DNA of 64,000 bases, taken from NCBI GenBank assembly GCA_900169235.1, contig FWCC01000122.1:155129-219128 (forward strand). The letters are read 5' to 3'. Shown piece by piece: positions 21,857-34,700 of the stretch (position 1 is the first letter of the stretch; each line of letters starts with the position of its first letter). The notes beneath the pieces are model-generated. The model saw nothing but the letters and a program-made list of their open reading frames with translations. It searched no databases and was not told the origin of the DNA. This stretch comes from Zarea fungicola (taxonomy: Eukaryota > Ascomycota > Sordariomycetes > Hypocreales > Cordycipitaceae). Made by a program: the position numbers and the translations under genes.

Positions 21857-22718
21857 TCAATCCTTCTTCAGCGGCACAAAGACCTCTTCAATACCCGTCT
21901 TGGAGACAATCAACATCTGCAGAGAATCACCGACTTCGATATGGCGCTCCGCCGCCCCGTCAAATGCATCCTTAATAATCGTCTCAACCTGTGTCCGCGA
22001 CAGAGGCTGGCGCGGGCGCTCCTTGAGGTCGTGGCCAGTCCCACTCTCAGGAATGTATTGGTTGCGGAAGTTAACTTGGTTATCGAGGAAAGGCATGATT
22101 AAACTGGCAGCGGCGCCGCCAGCGCGGCACTGCTCACGCTCGTAGCTACCGACAGGGTCGTACGAGTATACGGCGCCGACACCCTCCTCATCGAGGCCAC
22201 CAAGCATAGCATGAGTGTAGTAGGGGAAAAATCGTTTTCCGTAGAGAATCGTAGACAGGCGCTTGGCGCAGGCGTTGAGGGACATGGGCTTGCCGTGGCG
22301 GTAACGGTAGATCTTGCAGATTGTGTCAAGGCGGTCGCGGAGGGCCTCGCCGTCGGCCGCGAAGCCGCAGACAGATAGGACTATGCTTGCATCATCTTGA
22401 GAGGCGTTCGTTCCGCCAATCTTGAAAACTTTGGGGGACATGCGGGAGTTGATGCTGTATCCGCTTGTGTGTCGAGTGTCGCCAGCCATGATGGTAAAGT
22501 CAGCACCCGCGATACCGAGAGTCGAACCACCGTTATCAGTGTATCTAGCCGCACTCTGTCAGCATAACATGCAGCACAAAAGGAAACATATTTCAAAGTG
22601 GCTGGATCCAGACGCACGGGTTGAAGCGATGCTCGCGCGGGTCGCCAGCTTGCTTGGGAACGTCTGAGAAAGAATAATTAGGCCCATTCATGAGCGGGCT
22701 TTGGCTGAACATGGCCAT
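21857..22718 (-). CDS. PRE7: 20S proteasome subunit beta-6
   Basis: Structural (non-catalytic) beta subunit of the 20S proteasome core. Exons 22718-22618 and 22544-21857 join (donor GTGCGT, acceptor GGCTAG, phase 2) to 262 residues. The join restores the family block PYTDNGGSTLGIAG followed by DFTIMAGDTRHTSGYSI. Downstream motifs include SVCGFAADGEAL, GKRFFPYYTHAMLGGLDEEG, YSYDPVGSYE and the C-terminal EVFVPLKKD. Reading from the ATG inside exon 2 would lose the first beta strands. The N-terminal segment of about 33 residues (MAMFSQSPLMNG...) is a typical variable propeptide. Divergent from STT4 with 590 bases between starts. Confidence 0.95.
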
Positions 22719-23308
22719 TGTGACTGTGTGGACGTATTATGAAGCTTTTCTTAGCTAGAGAAGAGACCGAGCAGTTGTTTTGAAGTGCTGCGTGGATAGA
22801 ATCGATGGCGTTTGATTGTTGGGATAGGATGTGCAGGCAGAAGGAACTTGCTCTGCAAAGAGGTCGCTGGCTGGAGCACGCGTCCTGTTGGAGCCTTGCC
22901 ACATAGCTACCCTTCTTCAAGGCTGAGCCACAGCGTTGAGCCACAGCGGGGAGCCACAGCGCTTTGCAAGCCACTGGCGAAGGAAAGTGACTAAGCTACC
23001 TAGCTGCTAATCGGCCGGACCTGGGGCAAAGCTACGGTCCGCTTGCCTGACAGCTACAGAGGTACCTGTGTCGTAATGTGCTAGCTTCAATCTTCGACTG
23101 GCTAGCCACTCAGCCCCTGGCCTCTATGCAGATGCAGAGCGCCACGCATGTTTGCTCGTCAACAATACATCGGCACCTGTGACCTCGGCAAAAGATTTAT
23201 TCATCTGCACGATTTCTCAGGTCCTCCTTGGCAGCTTGTCCCATTTTCGTCGCCTGCTCTCGTCACATCTGTTACTGGCCTGCTGCGTTTGGCTGCAACA
23301 CAGACATC
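22719..23308. other. Divergent promoter of PRE7 and STT4
   Basis: No gene seen. Holds a short direct repeat (22925-22961, listed) and the 5' leaders of both genes. Confidence 0.55.
22925..22961 (+). repeat. Three copies of GAGCCACAGCG with 13-bp period
   Basis: GAGCCACAGCG occurs at 22925-22935, 22938-22948 and 22951-22961, each separated by two bases, in the middle of the PRE7/STT4 divergent promoter. It could be a clustered factor-binding site or a small tandem duplication. Confidence 0.7.
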
Positions 23309-26300
23309 ATGGCGGCGGACATTCGCGCCAGAGCGCTCGACAAGATAGCATCGCTAGCCGCTTCTTCCACCAATACCTCGTTTGACAAGTCCGATCTTGA
23401 CAAGCTTTGCCGAGCTTGCAACGCTAGCGGCCGTGGTCGAGAATACAACAATGGCGCTTACAATTCGAAGCAGGCCAGCACTTTAAGCCGTATTCCCATG
23501 GTATAGCCTGCCAATCCCCAGTACGGTTTGCATTGCTAATTCATACAGTCAATTCGCGAATTTGAAGTGCTCCTAGCCCTCTGCAAAACTGCGCCCAAAA
23601 TTCAGTCTGCTCAGAGTGCCCAGAAACTTTCCTACCAACTCATTCCTTATATTCTGGAGGCGCATTCCCAGACTTTCGTATCGTCGCCCTTTTTCCGCAA
23701 TTTCAATCCATGCCCGACCGAATCGCTGTCTTTCCATGTTACAGCTGCCCTTCTTGCTCTTGGAATAAACTACACGGAGTTGAAGGAGACCATCACAGAC
23801 GGCATCTGGGCCTTTACGAATGCCTGTAGCCGAACCACTGAGAGTGTTCTTTCCCCCCGAACTGCCGACCCCGAGAATCTGAACATTGACGAAGCTATTC
23901 GAACTCTTAACATTGCCGTTGCCATTCTCGGCTTTTTGGATGCGGCTTCGGCACAGTCTGATTTTTGGAAGGCCAGTGGCCGGCTTGGTCTTATCCAAAA
24001 AGTCAAGCAGCTTCTGTCGGAGCCATTTTTGGTCGCGGTAGAGACTGCCTTGTCGACAATCCGAAATGCGCACAGTGACGACCGTGATGTCAAAGAATGG
24101 AAGCGTCACCTGCGCCAGTACTCGGCTGCTGGGCGCCCGCTTGGTGCCATGCTCTTGCAGCGAAGCTTCATGTGGCTTGTCCTCTCCAGCACGGCCCTGA
24201 TGATTACTGATGGCTCTCAGTTGCGCAAGCAGCATGTCCTCGACGTGCTCATGGACAATGGCGGGGCTATACCTCGTACCGATAACTATACTGCTGATGC
24301 CGACCTTCGATCAATTGATCTCCATGCCAACTTCGCTATTGACCAGATGAACTATATAGAAGCCGGGGCCGACTTTGCTCGCCTCGGGTCCCCTTCCCAG
24401 CAGAAGCTCGCATACGCCGTCAAGTCCGCCGCCATGATTTCCTTTCTCAATTGTGTGATGCTCAACGAGGATGCTGCTGAGCCTGAGCTTCTCATGAATT
24501 GGCTGCAACAGACTTTGGAGGATCCTCAGCAGATGAGTGACGAGACTCTTGCATCAACCACCTTGCGTTGCATGGCCCTTCTGTGTCACATCTCGCCCTC
24601 ATTTTCACAGACTGTTATCCGATCCCTACCACGCTTCCTCGTCCAGGATGTGACCCATAACGGCACCGGTATAGTTGCATCAAAGAGTCTTGCATTTGTG
24701 CTGAAGAACTTGTCCAAGGATGCTGTAATCAGCACGCTCTACTCCCTTGGAAATGTCCTTAGCCCAGAGACGGAGGACAGAATTGCCAACGGCCAATCCG
24801 ACGGCTCGGTCGAGTACGAGAATGGCCTGAACCCAGTGTATCAGCACCGCCACTCCAATGCCAGCTCCATCTCCGTCAATATGAAGGGCGAAGAAGACGC
24901 TGCTATTGTGTATAGCAACGTTGTCAGGGCCATCTGTGGCATTGCTGCTGCCTGCCAAGACGAAAAGATTACTGCACTGGCCCAGTCTATCCTATTGCAG
25001 AAACTCGACAAGGTCAACGCTATCGTCGACGCCCAGGTTATATCTGGCGCTGCCGACTTGGCTCTCAGCGGTGGTCAGCTTGAGTTCCGTTCGCTCTTGA
25101 AAATGTACAACAGAATCGGTCACATTGGCGTGGTTGATAAGAAGCAGTTCCTCTCCCAGGCTGTTCTCAAGGGACGAACGCACATCTCAGCGAATATGCA
25201 CCGCGACTCGCCATTGTTTGATATCTACTGGGAGCACCTACTGGATAGCATCATTGCCCTTGGCGATGCATACTCTCAAGGCCAAACCAAGGAAGCGGAT
25301 GTGGAATTGGCTGCCCAGGAGATTGGAGAGCTGCTCCATCCCCTGGCTGTTCTGATGTCTACAAATGACCTGGCAGCCAAGCCACTTGCCGACGATGAAT
25401 CTTACTCGTTGCTTCGGGATGCTTGGTTCAACATTGTCGTTCATGGCTTCTCCACCTGCACGGAGCGCGGCAAAATGTATTTGAACGAGTTGCGCATGAT
25501 TGCTATTCATTCACCGCCGTTAGTAGCCGAGCAACGTGGCGAACAAGTTGAAAGTGACATTGAGCTAAACACTGTTCTCCGCCGTGGCAACAGTAATGAG
25601 AGGGAGGCACTCCAGAAAAAGTACCTGAGCGGACTCATCCCGTCCAAGTCGTCCGATATCAAGAGCCTCAGTTACCGAAAAGTAATCTTCCTGCACTCCG
25701 CTTATCTCATCGAGATACTGCGTGCCGAGGCTGGTGACTGCACCAAGGTTCTGTCCTATTTTGCCGAGCGTAGTATGTTACGCGGAGAGGTCAAGAGCGT
25801 AATGGATGGTATCGCTTCCACAGTTGTCGAAAGGTATATCGCCAGGACGCGGGACGGCGCGGAACCTGCTTTCTCGGCGCAGTATGCTGCGAAGCAGCTT
25901 GCCACCATATTCTCTTCCTGCTGCCACCGCATCGAGCGCGTCCAGCATGCAGCGCTGGAGTGTGCGGATAAAATCGTCAAAGACGTGCCCTCTGCCCTTT
26001 GCCACAGAACCTCACTCTTTGCTCTGCTGGAACTACTGTCCCTCATGTGGTCGAGCTGCCTTGAAGCAGAGACCGACATGTATGGCCCCAGGTCAGTATT
26101 TACATCTCAACTCGGTCATGTTACCGTGAGACTTTCGGATGACTATAATTTCCGCACCGATACACTGAAAAGCCTGCATGGTATGGCGCAGAAGTGGATG
26201 AAGTTTGCTATTAATATTGCGCCGCTCGACGTCAAGGGCCTGCTTCAAACCTATCTTTCCGAGCTTGATGATGAAGGCACTTATGGTCACATCTCTCTGG

Positions 26301-29188
26301 GCCGCTCCTTTGCTCTGGAATTGGGCTCGACCATCCCAGATACTGACAGCCGCCTGAAGTCGCTCAAAACAGTCGAGGGGCTCAGCATCAACTCTGCTTC
26401 GGATCTTATTGCCCAATATACTACTCGCCAAGAGTACCGTTACGGCGAGACCTTGCCGGATCGTGGGATGGAGCTGATGAGCTTTATGCAGAGCAACCGG
26501 AGGCCGTCATTCTCGCAGTCGTCTGTGGTTGAGAGCGCCAACGCTGCGACTGCGCTCGCCCATGTCGAGGCTCGCATTCTTAGCAAAAAACTAACGCCTG
26601 TGGATGAAGTTCGCGACATTATGCGGCGAGCTGCAGCCCTGCTCTGCCGTAGCAAGCATGATGAATCCGCTGTAGCCCGCTACCTTGTTAGCATTCCATT
26701 CTCGCTCTTTACCAAGCAGTCGATCAAACTTGGTACCTCGTTGTGGCTGGGTGTCATGAACGAGAATCCTCGTCTCGAGTCCAAGCTGCTCAACGCCATT
26801 GCTCAGCAGTGGGAATTTACCATTGCGCGTCGTGTTGGTCTCTTTGACCCTGTTCTTGCACATCCTGACCCGTTTCTGCTGAAACAAGAGTTTGCACCTA
26901 GTGATTGGGGCATGATCAACAGGCAAAAGCAAGAGGTCCATGATCTGCTTTCACCCCACTCACGTCTGCTGCAGTTCTTCACCAGCCACTACAATGCGAC
27001 CCGTTTGGGCAGTCCAGACATACAGAGAGTGTTTTTGCGTCTTTTAGATCTCACCCTTGATGCGCTAAAGGACTGCAGCCCGCATCCGATGGCCCGCGAG
27101 CTTCGTTTCCAGATTATCCTGTTTGGCCTGAAAGTCCTGCGAAGCAGTACCACCATTGGGCCTACTGCGCAGTGGAGGCTCAAGGATCGCATACTTTCCG
27201 CTGGGCTCGGCTGGTTCCGTCACTCGCCACGCTGGTCCTTCGGCAGCAACATGCTCTCCCTCAAGACGGAGATCCGCCTGATCACAGATATTCTGATGGT
27301 GCTGAAGCTTGTGAACCATATTGGCAGCCACACAGTTGGCAGCGTTCCGTCACTGAATGCCGAAGAAAACCTGCTGAGAATTCTCCTTGAAAATGAGCAG
27401 TCGCGGCTGGTCGTCTGGGCCAGTCCCTGCAACCTTTCGGACACAAATTTCCCGACAAACCACGTTTCCAAGAATAACACCGAGGCTGCCCTGCTGCCAC
27501 TGCTGCGAACTGCCTGGAATCAAGACCCTGCAATCGCGGTTGAATTGGCGACGAGATTCTACTACCCACGCCTGCACAGCGAGATCCGCCGTTTAATCCT
27601 GAACTCGCCTGAAAAGGTTGTCGACGAGCCAGAGGCAATTCCGCTCATGATTGGTGGCCATTTGCCCGACGATGTCAAGTCGCAAGCCCGATATCTCCTA
27701 TTCTGGGAGCCTGTAAATCCTATCACGGCTGTCACCCTTCTCTCGCCCGCCTATAAGGAGCACCCTCTTTTGATCCAATACGCAATGCGCTCCCTGGAGA
27801 GTCACTCTGTGGATGTGACCTTTTTTTACGTGCCCCAGATTGTACAGTCGCTCCGGCATGATAGCCTAGGCTACACCGAGCGCTACATTCTGGAGACGGC
27901 GCAGTTCTCACAGCTTTTTGCTCACCAGATCATCTGGAATATGAAAGCCAACTCGTACAAGGGTGACGACGCCGAGGTACCTGACGAGATCAAACCAACT
28001 CTCGACAGTGTCATGACCAAAATGGTGGACAGCTTCATGCCGGAGGACCGCGACTTCTATGAGCGTGAATTCTCCTTCTTTGACGAAGTCACTGGCATCT
28101 CCGGCAAGCTCAAGCCATACATTAAGCGTCCCAAGCCAGAGAAGAAGCAGAAAATTGAGGAAGAGCTGCGCAAGATCAAGGTCGAGGTCGGCGTGTATCT
28201 GCCCAGTAACCCCGAAGGTGTTGTCATTGGTATTGATCGTAAGTCGGGCAAGCCGCTCCAAAGTCACGCCAAGGCACCGTACATGGCCACCTTCCGGGTC
28301 CGCAAGACCACGCCGGCGGGCCACGTCTCTGACGACCACGATGGGGAAAAGCAGCTTGTCCCCACACAGCAGCAGGCCGCAGACTCGCAGGAGAATACAA
28401 TTGATGTCTGGCAGTCTGCCATTTTCAAAGTCGGCGATGATGTGCGCCAGGATGTACTCGCACTGCAAATGATTTCCGCGTTTCGCAGCATCTTCCACAA
28501 TGTCGGCCTGGACGTGTACGTCTTCCCGAACCGTGTGACGGCGACAGGCCCCGGCTGTGGCGTAATTGATGTGCTGCCCAACTCCATTTCCCGTGACATG
28601 GTGGGCCGAGAGGCTGTGAACGGACTGTACGACTACTTCCTGTCCAAATATGGCAACGAGGACTCGCTCCGGTTCCAGGCCGCTCGCAGCAACTTTGTCA
28701 AGTCGATGGCGGCATACTCTATCATCTCCTTTCTGCTGCAGTTCAAGGACCGGCACAACGGCAACATTATGATTGACGATGCCGGCCACATTCTGCACAT
28801 TGACTTTGGTTTCTGCTTCGACATTGCACCTGGCGGTATCAAGTTTGAGCGTGCTCCCTTCAAGCTGACCCACGAAATGGTGGCCGTCATGGGCGGCTCG
28901 ACTACACACCAGAGCTTCAAGTGGTTCGAGGAACTCTGCGTCAAGGCTTTCCTCGCGTCCCGCCAGTACTGCGAGAAACTGTCCCAAGTGGTGGAGCTCA
29001 TGATGGACAGCGGCCTGCCGTGCTTTAAACCCGAGTCGGTCAAGCACTTCAGAGACCGCTTCGTTCTGGAGAAGAGCGAGCGCGAAGCTGCTGAGTTTAT
29101 GCGCGACCTTGTCAAGAAGTCGTATTCGAGCTACAGCACAGGCATATATGATCAGTTCCAGCTCCTGACCAACGGTATTCCATACTAG
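23309..29188 (+). CDS. STT4: Phosphatidylinositol 4-kinase III alpha (Stt4)
   Basis: Makes PI4P at the plasma membrane. Exon 1 is 23309-23500 (MAADIRARALDKIASL... to RIPM); the intron (GTATAG...CATACAG) is followed by exon 2 at 23549-29188. The product is about 1943 residues, close to yeast Stt4 (1900). Most of the protein is the helical solenoid that binds the Efr3/Ypp1 (TTC7) scaffold. Near 1500-1600 comes the lipid-kinase-unique helical region (for example LLSPAYKEHPLLIQYAMRSL). The PI3/4-kinase catalytic domain has VGDDVRQDVLALQMI, catalytic KDRHNGNIMID (about 1796) and HIDFGFCFD (about 1813), ending with the typical IYDQFQLLTNGIPY. The start is fixed by the ATG at 23309, in context ATCATGGCGG. 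Convergent with the CDF transporter gene. All core catalytic residues are present. Confidence 0.97.
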
Positions 29189-29564
29189 CCTTTGATCTTT
29201 GCTTCTCTCTGACCTCGTCTTTGTTCTTATCCAAAATGCACCATATGCATACAGTTCTCTCCGCCATGAGATATTTCTTTAGTTTGTAGATTATTAGTAT
29301 AGTATCAGTATGCCAAATCACCATCGTAGTTAATATCAAGTTATCCACTGATTCTTTTCAATGCGAATAGCTTCACAATGTACATGAGCTGTCTGTTTCT
29401 AAATCAATACTATCCAAAAAGACAAAAGATGAACTAATCTGCTCCTAGAACGCCGTCCTAATCAGTTTTGTGTTTTAAGCGGCGCGCATTTAATCTACAA
29501 TCCCGGCAATAAAGAAAGACATACAAGGTGGAGTACTCACAATGAAGGAGTCTGAATCCTTTCC
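29189..29564. other. Convergent 3' region of STT4 and the CDF gene
   Basis: No gene seen; AT-rich 3' UTR-like sequence. Confidence 0.5.
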
Positions 29565-31753
29565 TCAAGTTGAGGACTGCTTCAACATGTGCGTCGGTGC
29601 GTTGTAGCTGGTATAGTCGACATGCACAAAGGCGCGGTCCACAATAGGCACAGACTCGAGAAAGTATGTCAACACTTCGCTCAAGTCGTGCGAGTCCTTG
29701 AGCGGCGTGATGGCCGAGAGGACAATGTCAACCTCAACAAAAAGCTTGTCGCCAGCATGGTAGGCGCGTAGGTTCTGAATTTTGCGGATGGCAGTTGCGA
29801 AACGCATCGTCAAGTATAACAACAGGTTACGCTCGTCAGGCTCAGCGCCGAAGCCTGTGAGGTTGCGGACATGGTGGGCGGATGTATGGCTCCATGTGAA
29901 GACGACAACGAGGGACAGCAGAAGACCACCGGTGGCGTCAAGCCACCAAACCTTACCATAGAAGCCCACTATGTAGATATTTACATTAGCATTTGCATTT
30001 CGTAGATTCAAGCTCATCCAGGCTTGAGGGGTTTTCTCTTCCGTCATCCACCCCGTGGGGACTCACCAATAGGAAACAGAATAGATCCTATGTTGAAGAT
30101 TACGTCCGTCTTAGCATCCTCAGCCCTGTGAATAGTGTTAATAGACAGTTACTGGATGGCAAGGGCTAGAGTTGAGACTTACAGGGCTCTGACGCTGGAG
30201 TTTTTGACCAGGCGGCACCAGACCCAACATGCGCCTTTAATTACAACTGTTCCAGCCATTATGGCAATGGCAGGGATACCCAGTTGAATCAATTCATGCT
30301 CAGGGCCGGCAAGGCGCTGGATACACTGCAGGGCTACCTGGCAAAAGGAGGTAACCATAATGACGGAAAAGACGAGCACCCCAAGCGGCTCGAGACTATA
30401 AGACAGGGGGATGTTAGCGTCGCCTGCAAGCTACTTGTCTAACAACGTGTGACACTAGTTGGTGGGGTTGGCATTGGAAAATGGCACAGGTATCGAGATT
30501 GGACGAAGAAGCAACAAGGATAGGCGGTGACATGGGAAGACGATGGCAATGAGACTTACCGCGTACGTCCGACAGGATAGCGGTGCATATCACTTGAGCT
30601 AGAGGCAATGAGGCGAGTAGTAGTCCAGACAATGGCAGTGCTGAGAAAGTCCAAGACTGCGTCAACCAGGGAGGCCAGGACGGACATGGAAGGGACTGAG
30701 ATGATGACAACGATTTTGCCGACGAGTAGCACAACGTTGGCAACAAGGTTAACGTAGATGGCGAGAGTCACAACAGGGTCATTGCTGTCCACTTCACCAT
30801 CCTCGAGCCACGGTAGCAGAGGCTTAGGCCCATTTTCGAGATCCTTGGCGTCGGAACGCAACAGGGGCAGTCTCTCGTCAGCAAATTGCTGGTCGGTTTC
30901 TTCCTCGACCAGCTGATTCTGGGCCAACATTGTCAAGTTTTCTGAGGAGCGGAAAATATCTTTGGGGGTGCGTTTGGCGGGCAACGGTGGTGTTTTGTTT
31001 GCCGGCTCCGAGGGTTGGAGCGGCGGCAGCGTGTTGGTCGAGCCGTAAGACGTCCCGCCGTTGAAGCGGTCCGTCGCCGAGCCGGACAGAGACGAGGAGT
31101 CTGGTTCCTCGGATATGGTATTGGGGATGTCGACGCCACGAAAAGCCGAAGCCTCGAGTTCGGCATTGTACTCGTTGAGCAGTTCGTGGGGGATGGTAGA
31201 GTCGAGCAAGCAGTCTATGTACATGTATTGCTGGATCAGGTCGTTTGTACGCTCATAATATTCGCGTCTATCAAGACAAAACAGTTAGAGATAATATTAT
31301 TTACAGACCAATTTGGTCACTGGCATCACAGCATGTCTGGGCTACCACTCACATTTTTCGCGACATGCCCTGCAGCTCTTGTTCTGACTTCCAGTATGAA
31401 TCCCATCTATACCTGGGATTGCTCTTTCCAATTAGATTCATACTTCTGTTTTGCGGACCGTGGAGAATCTGGCTCAGGCGAGTCTCGTCGTGGAGCAGGC
31501 GTTCAAGGTCATCATCCTCGGCTGGATGGCCTCGGGAGCGTCCTCTAACTGGCTCGTCTTCGTCTGAGGAGTACGGATTACGCAGGGCAGGGGAGGGCCA
31601 TGCCGAGGTGAGGCTCTGCTGGGATCGTGTGCGCATCATCGAGGTTAACATGCCGGTACGTGTAGGCACGGCGGAATGGTAAAGGCTGTCCTCCTGGATG
31701 ACAAGCGATTGGCGTCGGCCATGGGCTGGCGGACGCGGGCTGGGGGAGCTCAT
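29565..31753 (-). CDS. Cation diffusion facilitator transporter (Mn/Fe-type CDF)
   Basis: Proton-coupled divalent-metal exporter moving metal out of the cytosol, probably into a vacuole or Golgi compartment. Five exons (31753-31353, 31267-30560, 30395-30183, 30125-30067, 29968-29565) join in frame to 594 residues. The N-terminal 230 residues or so are disordered and phospho-site-like. Then come six membrane segments. The TM2 metal site is DAVLD (DxxxD, as in Mn-CDF proteins, instead of the HxxxD of Zn transporters), followed by HRYPVGRTRLEPLGVLVFS. TM5 carries DVIFN. The C-terminal cytosolic ferredoxin-like domain has VEVDIVL, LKDSHDLSEVL and RAFVHVDY. Substrate preference is inferred from motif class. 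Joins restore RTRLEPLG, RALAEDAKTD and FPIVGFYGK, all typical of the family. Confidence 0.94.
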
Positions 31754-34700
31754 GGCAGGAGGAGATTTGCGTTGTCAATCGCAATGCGTTGGCAGAATAG
31801 ATCCGAGAGCAAGAAGACCCAACCAGCCACAGAGAAAGTTGTTGGATGGGATCGGTGCAAAGGACACCCACCGAAGCCGAGCTTAGAGTGACAATGGCGA
31901 TGATCCGACCAGTTCGCGACTAAGTTAGAACAAAGGCTAAAAGCTAATCGAGAACGGCCAGGATTACGCCCTGAAAAACTCCGCCTCGACGCGTTGCCCA
32001 GATTAGAGAGCTCTGCCGATAGATTCCTGGTTGTCTGTAGTTGTGAATTGAAAAGGATACCCGCTGAGTATTGAATTGACGAGTTTTTTGTTCAGTAATA
32101 AAACGCGGCTTTGACTCTGGTTCGCTTGGTACTGGTAGCTTTGGCGGCCTCGCCCCCGCTGAACGCCTTGGCTTTCTTGCGCTTTGCTGGAGCTTTGACA
32201 CTACTCAGTATGGCATTTTTTTTAACAGGGGCTGGCTGCAAGAAGAGTAATAATACGAGGGGCAAAGAGCTCATCTAGCCGTTCATGATGTACATATTCT
32301 GGTGGGGTTCGCGAATACTTCTACCTGGACTGCTTCGGGGTTTTATCCAAGATTTATGAAGCAAATTCAAAGTTTCCAAGGTCCCATTGTACCCTCTACC
32401 GTCCACTTCATCCTCGTACAAGTTGAAATCACTCCACGTACTACTACCTCATGTTGTAAGTGATAAATATACTCTGCGATCAATCATTTTGCGGGACTCT
32501 CAATCCCAAAGCATGCTGATGCACTACGGCGCGATGCCATTTCCAGCCTAGCGTATGGCCTGAGTGTCGTGGCATGGAGACGCAAGGTGTGCAAGCTTGC
32601 ATACCCTCTGCTGTGAGGTGTGTCATGCCAATGCTTTTGATTGTTCTTCTAGGGTGATAACTGCCAATCACTGTCGCAGATTGCAACTGGGCTAGGTAAA
32701 GCCAAGTAAGAATTGGGTCAGATGCTGCTGACTGATAAATACCAACGAATTGCAGATAGGCAACAGAGAATCCGCACTCCCCGCTCTACCAGCATGAATA
32801 TTTGGGCAAGCCCATGGCTTCTTTCAGCGTGAGACTGTCGTTGGCCATGCCTCTACGATTACAGCCTTTTTCAATCTGGAAGCGCAATCAGCACTGGTGA
32901 GAAAGGAAAATCATGCAAGACTCGCATTTTGTCTTTACCTTGCTAGTTTGGACAGCAGCTACTACGTGGCAGGTCACGACACGAAAATGAACAATGTGCC
33001 AACGACTTCTGATTTCCATCGACAGTTGCTGAAGGAAGCAGAGTGAGAATGACGTATCGTGAGCACTGCCGCCGACCAAATTGCATAAAAACCCGACTCG
33101 TTCCCACAACTTTACAGCCATCTCCTAGAAACTGGTTGCAATGCAAGACCTACGCTTGCATACTCAGCGGTTTCGATATGCTGTGCATTTGTTTCTCCCA
33201 CGCTTTTCCTACCGTGTTGCACAATGCTGCAGCATCTGGCCCAACAAGTGTTACAGGGTCAAGCATCTACCCGAGGATGCGTGTTGCTGGGATGGTATTC
33301 AACCAAGCTGTTGCTATTACAACAGGTTTTAGCGGCCGTGCCTGCGACCGCCAATCAGACTCAATTGTCATGCGGGCGTAGAGACAGACACTCTCCTTGG
33401 GCCGCCAACAATGTTTCTCCGTCCTCATGTCCCGTTATGCAGGTCTGGTGTTATCCCCGCCGGCGTCCAAAGTTTAAAACAAGGTTGGGAATACGAGACC
33501 ATAAATCCGTAAGAAGAGACAGGAGTATAGAAATACACTGATAATTAGACATCAGGTATAAAAACAATTATAGCAAGATAACGGGTGGAGCTTCAGCTTT
33601 CCAGGTAAAACGTGCATCACCACAGTTAGAAGGCTGCCACTCAGAGGGCAACACCAGAAAGTTTATTTTAACAAGTGCCGCTGAATCAGCCAGTATGAGG
33701 CCTATGTGGATATACTACTGAAATCTTACATGCCAACTTAATGCCTCTTTTTCGGAACTACGTTGGCTTTTGGCGTCGCAGAAAAACCGGGAGATACTCA
33801 ACTGTTATTCTCGACTTGGAGCGCTCTCTGGAATGCAAACCGGCTGGCCCAATTTTCTGCGACCGTTGCATTCCGGGCGTATACGGAGTACAGTCACTAA
33901 CATTACTGTGCGCCCGGAGTTTTATTTTTGGTGGCTGCGCTTCACTGGCAGCACAAATTTTGGACAGAGAATGCTTGGCATTGTCCTTACTACAATTGAA
34001 CATAACTTGGCTTCTCGCACGAGGCCGACCAAGGTAGTCTTGATTTCAAAGTGACTGCCATGTGGATTAACTATATTTAACGATGCAATAGCTGGCCAGT
34101 TTCAGAAAACACATCAAAAATGATTCAGCCGGAATATATTGTAAATACGATAAAAAGAGCTGTTCAACGAATGGCATGATCGCTACATCCCACCTCCATA
34201 AATACAGAAGGCCCTATCGCCGCTATTCCGCAATCTACGAAAATCAATTGGCATGCTACACCCCAGCCAAAATCTAGTCGGTCCAGCCTCCCCGACGATA
34301 AATATAACAGGATAATTTGTTGGCCCGCCTCAGCTTGCCAAGAGCCAATGGAGGCCGGCCCATGCAGGCGCCTCCCCAAACTTTTCAGCTAGCATTGTTG
34401 TTGCTTTTCTGAGCCAGTACCCCTTGCAGCCACAGACCCAGAGACCGCAGTGGGGGCTGGCCAGATGGCGCGGTTTTCTTTCTTTCAAGAGGTCAACGTC
34501 TGTGTTACAAAAAGGTTACACAGAAGAACGGAAGAGAAAAGCTCGGCAGAAATACGACGGTACGGGTTGCATTGCAAAAGAATGAGAGATCATCGGTTAC
34601 TTTCGCTGTCTGCATTGTGCCTACTTTCAATTGCCTTGTAAACTTGGCGAGTCTTTAACATGGCCTGTAATCGCCATTGTGAAATGGGAATGATTCAAGC

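Noticed and set aside
22893..22902. PACE-like GTGGCAAG word upstream of PRE7
   Set aside because: Only a partial match to the yeast Rpn4 site GGTGGCAAA, and Rpn4 control is not assured in this lineage.
27908..29047. 379-codon open frame antisense to the STT4 kinase domain
   Set aside because: Mirror frame of a strongly conserved coding sequence; no domain of its own and GC-rich codon bias explains its openness.
32092..32274. Small Lys-rich minus-strand protein
   Set aside because: It has an ATG and an acceptor-like CTTCTTGCAG at its start, but no partner exon or known family; too weak to call.
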